Shown piece by piece: positions 55,591-64,000 of a DNA stretch of 64,000 nt (the stretch's first letter is position 1; every line of letters begins with the position of its first letter). The notes under the pieces are model-generated. The model did no database searches, had not been told where the DNA came from, and saw nothing but the letters and a program-made list of their open reading frames with translations. Source of the stretch: Mesostigma viride. Its lineage: Eukaryota > Streptophyta > Mesostigmatophyceae > Mesostigmatales > Mesostigmataceae. Where the stretch lies: NCBI GenBank assembly GCA_009746045.1, contig RPFO01000034.1:2557026-2621025 (forward strand). Reading direction: 5' to 3'. The translations under genes and the position numbers were made by a program.

Positions 55591-55614
55591 CGGAACATTC
55601 GAAGTGGGCCCGGC
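55591..55614 (-). repeat. Right TIR of giant element
   Basis: CGGAA...CCCGGC, exact inverse of the left TIR; followed by CTTTAG at 55615-55620. Confidence 0.93.
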
Positions 55615-55620
55615 CTTTAG

Positions 55621-57547
55621 TCACGAGATGCTCATTGACCAGGGCTCTGTCCCAGGGTCGACAGGCGTCCAGGGTGGGGGTCAGTCACTGCAGAGCAGTC
55701 TTAGGGAGGGTTCTGCTGGTAGCCAGCCCACTCTCACTACACAACCAAGCACAGAGAATCCTAGGAGGGGGAAGGGACGGCCCAGGAAGTGGATACTGGA
55801 GCCAGGGATGCTGACCAAGTCTAGAGGATTGGCAGCTGAGATCAAGGGGAAGTCACGTACACCTGTGGCTGATGTTCTGTCATCCAAGCATCTAGTCACT
55901 AGTCACCTGCAGGAGGGTGAGGTGCTGCAGCTGCAGCCTTTAGGACCTGGCAAACAGCTAGTCCTGCCTAACCCTATGAGTATAGCCCTGCTGGACGTGA
56001 TTAAGGCCTTCACTAAAACTGAGGACCTGGCCACTAAGGCCATTCAGGAAGGAAGCTTTGGTAACAGACCTGTGGAGTACTGGGAGGGAGTCCTGTATGT
56101 CCACACTCAGGATGCAGATCATGTAGTAACCAGGAAGGTCTATGTGCCAGAAATGGCCATTCCCACTGTGTTGCATTGCTTCCATGACGACGTGACTGCA
56201 TGTCATCCTGGGTATGCTAAGCTTCTCCATGAAGTACAAGAGAGGTTTTGGTGGCCTGGCATGTTTCGTGATATCAAAGCCTATGTGGCTTCCTGTGACT
56301 CATGCCAAAGGAATAAGGTTAGGACTCAGGCAGTGCCTATCTTTCCTATGGCCATGCCTATTCCCCTTCGACCCTGGATCAGTGTGACCATGGACTTCAT
56401 TTGTGGCTTGCCTGTTTCTGATGCTGGCAATGACAGGATACTGGTGGTGATGGACAGGCTGTCTAGAATGTGCCACCTCATCCCCTGCAATGCCCATCTC
56501 ACAGCTGCCCAGTGTGTAGAGTTGTTCATGAAGGAGGTGTACAGACTGCATGGCATGCCACGTGTAATCATCACTGACCAGGATCCCTTGTGGATGTCTG
56601 GGTTTTGGAGGTCCTTCTTTGACATCCTGGACACTAAGTTGGCCTTTGGAGTAGCATACAGGTGTGCCAGCACGGGGGCTGTGGAGAGGCTGAACCGTAT
56701 TGTACGGGAATGCCAGAAGCACTATTGTACCCATGATAACAAGGAATGGGACAAGAAACTTCCCTTCATAGAGTTTGCCATCAACAACTCACCCCTGGCT
56801 CCTCACCAAATGTCTCCATTTGTCATTTGCCATGGCCAGTGCCCCTTGACTCCATTTGACCTAGAGTTACCTGACAGGGATGCTGAAGGCCCCTTCAGAA
56901 GACGCCTAACCTCTATCCACCAGCTGATAGCATCCTTCCAGGAAGCTCACAGTATGGTTGCTGCTCAGATGTTGCATGCACAGGACAAGTATTTAAACCA
57001 TGCTTGGCAACAGATGTTGGCTACACACACCTTTGTGGCTCCTGGTGACCTGGTGCTCTTGGAGGCTAATCGTGTGCTACCTGAAAAGGAGCAATGCAGG
57101 AAACTGCAACCCTTGTGGTTGGGACCTTACCCTGTCATAAACACCTTCCACTATGGGACTGTAGTTCAAGTCCAGGTGCCTTCCCACTGGAGGCTTAAGA
57201 CTAATGTGTTTCACCTGGCCCAGCTCAAACTGTATAAACGCAACACCTTGCAGGGACGCCTTTCAGCTCCTTTACCATTTGAGCTGGATACTGAGGGGGA
57301 GAGGATATATGAAGTGGAGCAGCTGGTGGCTCACAGAGTCAAAGGAAAGGGTAGGACCAAGCAGCTGCAGTTTAAGGTGCACTGGAAAGGAGAGTTAGAG
57401 TCTACTGCCACATGGCTGTGGTTGTCTGACTTGACTCACTGCCATGAGGTGGTCCAGGAGTATTGCCAAAAGAAGGGGCTCACTCTTCCTTCTTGGTATA
57501 CTGAGTTGGTGAAAACCACTGCTCCCCTTCCTATATCTCAGGACTAA
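55621..57547 (+). CDS. pol: RT2 Pol, 3' part (integrase and chromodomain)
   Basis: Continues pol from 33732 in the same frame. After a Gly/Ser/Lys-rich linker comes the integrase zinc finger (HCFHDDVTACHPG and SCDSCQRNK), the catalytic core (TMDFICG, IITDQDPLW, GAVERLNRIV; Asp, Asp, Glu), the C-terminal domain (GDLVLLEANRVLPEKEQC) and a chromodomain (YEVEQLVAHRVKGKG, FKVHWKGE). It stops with TAA at 57545-57547. The chromodomain probably directs integration toward particular chromatin (family knowledge). Confidence 0.93.
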
Positions 57548-57582
57548 CGAATGGTTTCTTCGTGCATGCTGTGTGGTCCCAG

Positions 57583-58728
57583 ATGGAGGAGGAGTTCACG
57601 TACCCCAACTTGGGCCTGGGCGCCACCACGGAGGAAGGGGTCACGGGTATGCATCCAGAGACCCCCAACCCCATGAGTTATGTGGAATCCCTGTTTGACA
57701 GTATTGTCAGGCGTGACCTTAGGAGGGGTCAGCAGATGGATACCATTAACAAGCTCTTGCATTCAGTGATCTCCAAGCAGGATAAGCTACAGGAGCTTCT
57801 TCAGGGGTTGTCCTTGTCCCAGCCTCAGATGGGGAGTGGTGTTAACATAGCTCTCAGCTCCAGCAGCACTCCCATCATTCAGATTCCTCGTCATGTGGTA
57901 CCTGTCAAGAATGTGGTGGCCTATGTGGATCACAGGAAGTGCACGGGACCTTGTGAGCATTGTGAGACGCTGGCCAAGGCAGTGGCTGCCCTTAACAGGG
58001 AGGAGGGGGAAGTGAGCCCTGAGGGTTATGTGGAGGAGGTCTTGTCTCAGTTGCACACCAGCCTGTATGAGATTGGCTCTCCTTTTGTGGGCCACCTGTT
58101 GCACAGGATGTTTGCCTTGACTCCAGGACCTGAGATTGACATGAGACCTGCAGAGGGGCAGGATATGTTGACCACCTTGCCTGAGGCTTTGAAAGGAGCC
58201 TTCATGCAGTTCCAGCCAGTGAGCATGGGTGAGGCCTCCTACATGGAGTTGTTGGAGTTTTCAGCTCAGCAGGGAGACTTTGACTTGGCTCCTTCTTCTT
58301 CCAGCTCGGTCAAGGGGTGCTTCCCTTTGGAGACATCCAACCTTTTCTGCAGCCCAGGGTTGCCTAAGTACACCATGGAGCTCAAGGTTCGTCTGACCCC
58401 ATTGAGGGTGTTGGTGCCTTTGATAGGTGCTAAGTGGTCAGTGGTCAAGACCTTTCTCCAGTTCTGGTGGGCGTACAGGTCATGGGTGAGCAGGCACAAG
58501 ACGTCTTCTACTTGGGTGATGGATCCTGAGAGCCAGTCTGTGGTGCTTCTCTCCTACCCAGGGACATGCCTGCGTTATGTTGCCCAGATGGCAGCAGGGG
58601 CTGCAGAGACGTGCATGGTGCTGCAGGTCAGCAGGAACTGGCCAGACTTGGTTCACATGGTGGAGCAGTTTCCCTTGTTTGGGACCAGGGGCAAGGATGG
58701 TGTGAATGGGGATTGGTATAGCCTGTGA
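57583..58728 (+). CDS. RT2 third ORF (ORF3), function unknown
   Basis: About 381 residues from the first ATG (57583), 35 bp after pol. Short coiled-coil N-terminus (DSIVRRDLRRGQQMDTINKL), a Cys motif CTGPCEHC, and a C-terminal domain that aligns with RT1 ORF3 (RVLVPLIGAKW, WWAYRSWVSRH, VVLLSYPG, AAETCMVLQVSRNWPDL, GTRGKDGVNGDWYSL). It lacks the long acidic tract of RT1 ORF3. No signal peptide or membrane helix. Intact, unlike gag and pol in the same element. Confidence 0.85.
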   Translation: MEEEFTYPNLGLGATTEEGVTGMHPETPNPMSYVESLFDSIVRRDLRRGQQMDTINKLLHSVISKQDKLQELLQGLSLSQPQMGSGVNIALSSSSTPIIQIPRHVVPVKNVVAYVDHRKCTGPCEHCETLAKAVAALNREEGEVSPEGYVEEVLSQLHTSLYEIGSPFVGHLLHRMFALTPGPEIDMRPAEGQDMLTTLPEALKGAFMQFQPVSMGEASYMELLEFSAQQGDFDLAPSSSSSVKGCFPLETSNLFCSPGLPKYTMELKVRLTPLRVLVPLIGAKWSVVKTFLQFWWAYRSWVSRHKTSSTWVMDPESQSVVLLSYPGTCLRYVAQMAAGAAETCMVLQVSRNWPDLVHMVEQFPLFGTRGKDGVNGDWYSL

Positions 58729-59103
58729 AGAACAGAGCTGTGCAGGAAGAGGATGGGGAAGGATGGGGGAAGATGAAGGTGCTTTGGATTGTGGTGTGAG
58801 GGGGGGATTCCAGGATGGATGATGGGGGGGGCTCCAGTCCAATTCTGATGTTCCAGTCCAGAGTTCCAGGTTCCAGGATGCTGAATGGAAGACCTTGTAT
58901 TATGAGATGTGTTTATCTGGCTTTATAGTAGATAAGGTAGTGACTTGTTTGCTGTAGAGACCTGTGACTAGATGTTTATGAGATAGGAGGCCCTGTTTCC
59001 AGGGATGTAAAAACCCATCTGCTTTTCCCAAGAGATGGTGGATTTCTGTTCAATGTTCCTCTGCCTTCAAGAGTTGGCTATTGGACCTGGGAGGTCCAGT
59101 TTT
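58729..59103 (+). other. RT2 3' noncoding region
   Basis: G-rich sequence without an ORF, ending at the polypurine tract. Confidence 0.6.
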
Positions 59104-59113
59104 GAGGGGGAGA
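59104..59113 (+). promoter_or_regulatory. RT2 polypurine tract
   Basis: GAGGGGGAGA two bases before the 3' LTR. Confidence 0.8.
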
Positions 59114-59115
59114 TA

Positions 59116-59894
59116 TGTAACAAGCAAAAATGACTTTGTTGTTACATCCTTTGTTTTGTGAATGTTTGGCTTTTATTCGAGGACTTTTGGATCAGTATTG
59201 AGAAAGTTATGAGGTTTCTAAGACGACGGTACTTGGAGCTGATACTTTGTCAGCCAACTGATAGGAACCCTCATTGGTCGTGGCCTGATCCACGTAGGGT
59301 TGTAGTTTGTTGGCTGATACTACTGATAGGAGCCCTCATTGGTCGTGGCCTGATCCACGTGGGGTTGTAGTTTGTTAGTTGGTACTATTGAGTCTTAAAT
59401 GCTCCTTTGGGACTTCAGTGCTCACGACAGATTTAGGATCTCATGGAAAGATTCTGCCAGGCTGTGTGTGGTGTTGTTCTGTTTTGTGTGACTAGGATGG
59501 ATACGAAGATCTTGTATAGGATTCCATGGTTCTGATTGGTTCTCTTCAGGCTAAGGTTGGAGCAAGTTCGACAAGCACGTCGATATCAAGGACGTGGGGT
59601 CGCCATTGTTGCTACGTTGGTTTTGATTCACCATGGTATAATAAAGCTTGGCTTTGTTGTCCAATCCATAAGAGCCCCTTGGCTATAGACGTCCTTCAGT
59701 TCCACAGAGGTCGTCTATACACGAGCTTGTCTTTGTGTCTACAAGGGGTGTGATTCCCTAAATCACGTGCTGTGGAATTTTCATCTCAACGTTGCTCGGA
59801 TACTTGAAGTTCTGCAACTCAAGAAAGCAACCCAGGTAATAGATCTTTCATATTGGACTGTGGATGATGCTGATGATCATTTTTAGTCGTTACA
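59116..59894 (+). repeat. RT2 3' LTR
   Basis: 779 bp; differs from the 5' LTR by about four substitutions and one inserted A (near 59820). Followed by TGTAG. Confidence 0.95.
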
Positions 59895-60130
59895 TGTAGA
59901 TAGATTAGACCGGTAGGATTGTGTGTCGCCATCCATCCATCCATCCATCCATCCATCCATCCATCCATCCATCCATCCATCCATCCATCCATCCATCCAT
60001 CCATCGATCGGGGTTCATGCTCCATGACTCCCCAACGGGAGCACGAGTCTAATTAGTTAATTAATTATGGCATAACGGGGGGGGGGGGGGGGGGGGGGGG
60101 GGGGGCTTGCCCACAGGGGCTGGCGTGTGG
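59895..60130 (+). repeat. LINE-B 3' end, (CCAT)n, G29 run and LINE-A scrap
   Basis: 59895-59928 continues the LINE-B UTR; 59929-60004 is (CCAT)n; 60033-60066 is an AACGGGAG plus TTAATTAATT module; 60077-60105 is a run of 29 G; 60106-60130 is an inverted scrap of the LINE-A ORF2 end (GCTTGCCCACAGGGGCTGGC). The G run is probably a length estimate only. Confidence 0.85.
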
Positions 60131-60388
60131 TCATCAAGAAAATCATCGATACTGCAAAACGCACGAAGTCCGCTATGACGTAACATCATAAACTGATCCT
60201 CTTTAAGATTCGCACAGTTTCCCTGCATTCCGTGAGCTATCTTTTTCTAGTCTGCCTGAAAGCACGTCGCCATGGCCAGCTCCGGTAGGGGTGCGCGCAC
60301 CGTGCACCACTTTTTCACGGTACGGACGGGTACCGCGAATTTTTTCGGCGCCAAAAAATTCGTGCCGGACCGTCACCTTACGTGGTCC
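60131..60388. other. Short intergenic stretch
   Basis: Lies immediately downstream (minus sense) of the receiver gene stop; probably its 3' UTR and intergenic DNA. No motif recognised. Confidence 0.4.
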
Positions 60389-63300
60389 TCATAACGGGTT
60401 TTCCGATAGGGTGGCCTTTGCCAGAAGCGGGCTGAGTGCTGCGACAAGGACCGCCGAGTTGACCGGCTTGCTCACGTAGCTGCCAGTATCACAACAGCGG
60501 GCGTAGGCAAAGTAACCACATGATGTCGGCGGGCGCAGACAACGTAACAGCACAGATATCATAGGGCGGAGTGGGGTAAGCCACGCATGGGTGCACATGC
60601 ACGGGTAGGCGTACAAAGCGAGGAACTCAACGAGGAAGCGTATGAGGTAGAGGGCAACACAAATGGGCATGTGAAGCAAGGGATTGGAAGTACAGGCATG
60701 CAAGGTAGAACAATTCGACAGATAGGCGTGTGAAGCAAGGGATTGGAAGTACAGGAATGTAAGATAGAACAATTCGACAGATAGGCGTGTGGAGCAAGGG
60801 ATTATAAGGCGTGTGAAGCACAAACAGACGTCTGAGGTAGAAAAGATCCAACAAACGGGTGTGTGACATGCGAGGAATTAGACTCATGGACGTGGGCATG
60901 TGAGGTAGTAGAGCGCAGGGAGTACAGCACAGATGCCCCAGGGTGACAGGTTTCCGCGATAAGAACGACACCTGGGGGTGGACGTGGTGTGTGCCAGGAG
61001 GTTGACGAGCCATGCCCCGCAGAGGGTTCTCCAGCTAAGCAAACGAGCTCTGTCTGCAGGCAACCAAACGAGATGGCCCTACACGAAATGTGTGTGTGTG
61101 TGTGTGTGTGCGGCTGATGGGTCTGCTGCTTGCTGATAGCCATTCAATGTTAAAATTAAGCAACGAGAGATATTGATAGGCTTGCTCGGTCACTGGTTGT
61201 GTCACCCTGGCCATCACCAACCCTCCCCTGCCCACCACGAATTGGCCATGCCCTCACCTGTCCATCCCGCTGTCCAGGCATCTCTGCTTGTTTTCTTGCA
61301 TCGCGTTGGCTGTGCACGCGACGATCCCGATGTGGCGCCCGCCGCCCATCGCCGCCTCCAGCTTGCGGATCTGGAGCGAGGCGCAGTAGCCGTCCATCCG
61401 GGGCATCTGCAGGCATGCGTGTGTGCATGCATGAGTGTACATGTGTACATGGTTGGGTGGATGGCGTGTGTAGATGTGTGAGTGGGTGGGTGGAAAGGGG
61501 GGGGGGAGTTTACATGTGTGTGTACATGTTACATGGGAGCGTGGTTGGTTGGTTGGTTGGTTGGTTGGTTGGTTGGTTGGTTGGTTGGTTGGTTGGTTGG
61601 TTGGTTGGTTGGTTGGTTGGTTGGTTGGTTGGTTGGTTGGTTGGTTGGTTGGTTGGTTGGTTGGTTGGTTGGTTGGTTGGTTGGTTGGTTGGTTGGTTGG
61701 TTGGTGGTGGTGGGTGGGTGGGTGGGTGGGTGGGTGGGTGGGTGGGTGGGTGGGTGGGTGGGTGGGTGGGTGGGTGGGTGGGTGGGTGGGTGGGTGGGTG
61801 GGTAGGTAGGTAGGTAGGTAGGTAGGTAGGTAGGTAGGTTGGTTGGTTGGGGTGGGGTGGGGTGGGGATAGGGAAAGTGAAAAGAGCTAAGGGGACAAAG
61901 GGGCAAAGAACCGGAGGTGTCGCATTCACTGTTCGATGCTGAGACATGTGGATGACAGCCAGCAACACGTGATGGGTGGCATATGTGGATGACAGCAGGC
62001 AACTAGGCAGCATTGAAAGGTACAGTTTGGTTGACGGACCTGTGCAAACGACGACTCTAGACACCACCAATCCTCTAGACACTCCTCTCCCTGTGGCACT
62101 AAGTGAATCATAGTCAGTCTTTAGTATTACTACTGGTCAGTCTACAGTACCATAGTCATTCGACTAGTCAGTCTACTAGTACCTAAGTCATGCTACTAAT
62201 CAGTCTACTAGTACCATAGTCATTCGACTAGTCAGTCTACAGTACCTTAGTTATACTACTAGCCAGTCTACTAGTACCATAGTCATTCCACTAGTCAGTC
62301 TACTAGTACCATAGTTATACTACTACTCTGACTCCCAGCCAACATCATACGAATATCTGCAAACGTATCGTCCCACCTGGCAGTCCATCAGGATGGCGTC
62401 CAGCGACTCGGACCGCTGCCGGAACATCTCGACCGCCTCCTCCCCGTCGTTGGCGATGACAACGTGCATCCCCAGCCGTTCGAGCAGCGCCTTCATGACC
62501 AGCTGGTTGACCGGTGTGTCTGGGAGTACGCATCGAAAGGAGGGGAGGGAGATTTATTTGCTTCGATAAGGAAGGAGGAGAGGAAGTTTTGATTAAGGGA
62601 TGCACTTCCGTTGACAGGGGAAAGCGTGGACAGAGGGGACTGCTACCACGCCTGCTCTTGCTATCTGCCGATTGCTAGAGGCCAACCACCCTCCCTCACG
62701 CTAACGAGCCGCACCTTCCACCAGCATGACGTGCTTGCCCCCATACCTTCTGCTACAACCCCACCATTGCTACCGGGCATTTGCTGAAGGTTGTTCGAGT
62801 GAGGCCACTTTCTACAGGGCAACCACCATTGATGCTGCCACCCCTCACCTTCCACGAGCATGATTCGCTTGCCCCGCAGCGGCGCCTTCAACGGGTCGTT
62901 GTCGTCCGCGGTCTGCTTCCTCAGCTGCTTCTTGCGCCGGTACACGTCCAGTGCCGACTGGCTGCCCGTGCACGCGACAGCTGTTGGGCCAGGAATGGGG
63001 CGGGGGGACCCGGCTCCTGCCCCCCCAGGTACCGACCCACCCGCGTGGTTGCCTCCATCCGAACCAACCGAGCCGGCCGATCCGTACGCGGCAGCCGGCG
63101 CATCAAATGCCGACGCGGGCAAGGGAAGACAACCGCTCCCATACGCCCTCAGCCCGGCAGCAGAACGAACGGACCCGCTCCCTTCCCGTGACACCGGGTA
63201 GCCCACGCGGGGACTCCCGGACGCCCCACCGACGCCCCCCAGCCCGGCCCAGTAGACGGGGGACATGGGGGCCGGGGGCGACAGGGGGCACTCGGCCGCG

Positions 63301-63959
63301 GCAAGGGAGGCACCGGCCTGGCCTTGAACGGCGTGCGTGCTGGGAAGCAAGGTAGAGCTATTGCAACGCACGGCGGGTATGGGGGTTGGAGTTTCTGCCC
63401 GAGGCGCTGAGAGTGGAGAAACCACCGCTCCCACGCTCACAGGCATGCCGTAAATCGTTGAGGGCGCGCCGCCGAGCGTGGAAGCAGCCCCAGCAGCCGT
63501 GAATGGCATGCCGACTGCCATTGATGCCGCGCCAGCGTCAATCTGCACGCCCACTGGCTCACCCTGGTGGTATCCCTGGGACGAGGCGTACTCTCCCGCT
63601 GCCATACCGCCTCTGATGCCACTGACCGCCCAGCATCCGTCACCATCCTCTTGCCCCGAGGGCTTTGTCCTCGCAGGGCAGCACCCGCCAGCTTGCGCGC
63701 CATTAGCGCCATGACTGCCATTAGTGCTAGCCACGCAGGCGGCTCCCAACGGGCTGTTCGTAGCCATGGGACTGTTGGTGCCGTTTGCCGGCATCAAACC
63801 GTGCATCTCTCGAAAACTCTTCCGCGGGCGTACCGGGCGGGGGTCCATGAGCCTGTCTGGGGAGGGCGGGCATGCGGCATGCACGCCCTCGCACTGCCAA
63901 TGGGTCAAATGCGTTCGCGCCAACTCGGCCCGCTCCCTTTGCGGCGCGGGATGCAGCAT
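60389..63959 (-). CDS. Receiver-domain protein (likely hybrid histidine kinase C-terminus), four exons, partial
   Basis: Exons (minus): window edge/63959-62849, 62519-62377, 61406-61258, 60479-60389, all GT-AG with matching phases. Together they give a full response-regulator receiver: GKRIMLVED (acidic pocket), [31 protein letters not shown] (phospho-acceptor Asp in LMDCQ), [22 protein letters not shown] (conserved Thr/Ala) and [16 protein letters not shown] (conserved Lys-Pro), ending at TGA 60389-60391. Exon 1 upstream of the receiver is low-complexity Gly/Ala/Ser/Pro. VNQ, TANAM and GMD signatures are typical of hybrid sensor kinases, so the kinase core is expected beyond the right edge. 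It would take a phosphoryl group from a histidine kinase in a phosphorelay. Confidence 0.85.
61090..61113. repeat. (GT)n microsatellite in intron 3
   Basis: About 12 GT units. Confidence 0.9.
61541..61860. repeat. (GGTT)n-(GGGT)n-(GGTA)n compound microsatellite in intron 2
   Basis: About 40 GGTT units (to about 61704), about 23 GGGT units (to 61803), about 9 GGTA units, then GGGGT repeats. Long ORFs across it are repeat artefacts. It lies within intron 2 (61407-62376) of the receiver gene. Confidence 0.96.
62131..62330. repeat. About 31-bp imperfect tandem repeat in intron 2
   Basis: Units around CAGTCTACTAGTACCATAGT with GTCATTCGACTA or TTATACTACTA spacers, six to seven copies. Confidence 0.85.
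62715..62749 (-). other. Duplicated beta-1 mini-exon in receiver intron 1
   Basis: Inside the first receiver intron, the minus strand reads GGGCAAGCACGTCATGCTGG then TGGAAG and donor [14 protein letters not shown], a near copy of GKRIMLVE at the end of exon 1, and with the same phase-1 donor. An AG acceptor lies at 62750-62751. It may be a dead duplication or an alternative cassette. Confidence 0.5.
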
Positions 63960-64000
63960 CGGAGGGGGCGGGCAGGCAGCAGCAAGACCACCACCACCAC

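Larger units (their letters stand above)
33733..55614. mobile_element. Giant TIR DNA transposon, 21.9 kb, family unassigned
   Basis: Ends are the perfect 24-bp inverted repeat 33733-33756/55591-55614 (beginning GCCGGGCCCACTTCG), with a further imperfect inverted match AGTGTGACACTTTTC just inside, and 6-bp target duplications. It carries a spliced DDE-like transposase gene (+), a small downstream ORF (+), a 12-exon gene for a protein of about 2,500 residues (-), a palindrome family in its introns, three satellite blocks and a later LINE insertion. The 6-bp duplication rules out hAT (8), MULE (9), CACTA (3), mariner (TA) and piggyBac (TTAA). Polinton-type elements also make 6-bp duplications, but no PolB, ATPase, protease or capsid gene is seen. 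Confidence 0.9.
28531..59894 (+). mobile_element. RT2: Ty3/gypsy chromodomain LTR retrotransposon, split by the giant TIR element
   Basis: LTRs 28531-29308 (778 bp) and 59116-59894 (779 bp), both TGTAACAA to CGTTACA, flanked by TGTAG. I count about five differences between the LTRs, so it is older than RT1 but still young. Gene order is the same as RT1: gag, frameshift site, pol with chromodomain, ORF3. The giant transposon 33733-55614 lies between RNase H and integrase; without it and one target copy RT2 is about 9.5 kb and pol is continuous in frame across the join. Confidence 0.95.

Noticed and set aside
33733-55614. Polinton/Maverick or virus-derived element
   Set aside because: The 6-bp duplication fits, but no DNA polymerase B, packaging ATPase, protease or capsid-like gene was found, and the TIRs are only 24 bp.
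60389-60823. 144-residue ORF starting in intron 3 of the receiver gene
   Set aside because: Only its last 30 residues are receiver-like; the AG acceptor at 60480 joins that part in phase to exon 3, so the rest is intron.
61199-61813. ORF of 204 residues with a GGTT repeat tail
   Set aside because: It reads antisense through a receiver exon and then through microsatellite in an intron.

Overview
This is eukaryotic nuclear DNA: genes are broken by GT-AG introns, most of the window is nested transposable elements, and the one clear host gene (right edge, minus strand) encodes a histidine-kinase-type receiver domain spread over four exons. Chromodomain Ty3/gypsy elements, APE-type and RLE-type LINEs, long minisatellites and a hybrid-kinase receiver together suggest a green-lineage alga (prasinophyte or charophyte), but the species cannot be fixed from sequence alone.

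Left half. After about 2.7 kb with no gene (a 173-bp tandem repeat and a palindrome of LINE 3' ends), a LINE (LINE-A, + strand) runs from about 2763 to 25142. Its endonuclease reading frame is cut at 4443 by a 17,728-bp MULE-like DNA transposon (4444-22171) with 210-bp terminal inverted repeats (TIRs) and a 9-bp target duplication; the LINE frame resumes at 22181. Inside the MULE-like element lie satellite arrays (7.2-9.0 kb), pieces that look like minus-strand exons of a membrane-protein gene, and a complete Ty3/gypsy chromodomain retrotransposon (RT1, 10673-20229) whose 724-bp LTRs look identical. From 25.1 to 28.5 kb there is a patchwork of LINE fragments.

Right half. A second Ty3/gypsy element (RT2, 28531-59894, LTRs of 778/779 bp) sits in the 3' end of another LINE (LINE-B). 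RT2 pol is split by a 21,882-bp DNA transposon (33733-55614) with a perfect 24-bp TIR and the 6-bp target duplication CTTTAG. I cannot assign this giant element to a named superfamily. It carries a spliced DDE-like transposase gene on the + strand (about 50.4-54.1 kb), a small ORF near its right end, and a 12-exon minus-strand gene (43.3-34.0 kb) for an unrecognised protein of about 2,500 residues. Its introns and flanks are seeded with a short palindrome centred on CTGCAG; the same palindrome is tandemly amplified at 43.5-44.1 kb, next to a 2.4-kb 30-bp minisatellite and a 37-bp repeat. A 5'-truncated RLE-type LINE (LINE-C) has inserted inside it.

Two features shared by RT1 and RT2 stand out: a canonical -1 frameshift heptamer (A AAA AAC) placed directly on the gag stop codon, and a third ORF after pol with a conserved C-terminal domain and no membrane signal. 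Both retroelements, both LINE ORFs and two ORFs of the giant element contain single-base frame breaks, several in homopolymers, so part of the apparent decay may be consensus error. Insertion order read from nesting: LINE-A, then MULE-like element, then RT1; and LINE-B, then RT2, then giant TIR element, then probably LINE-C.
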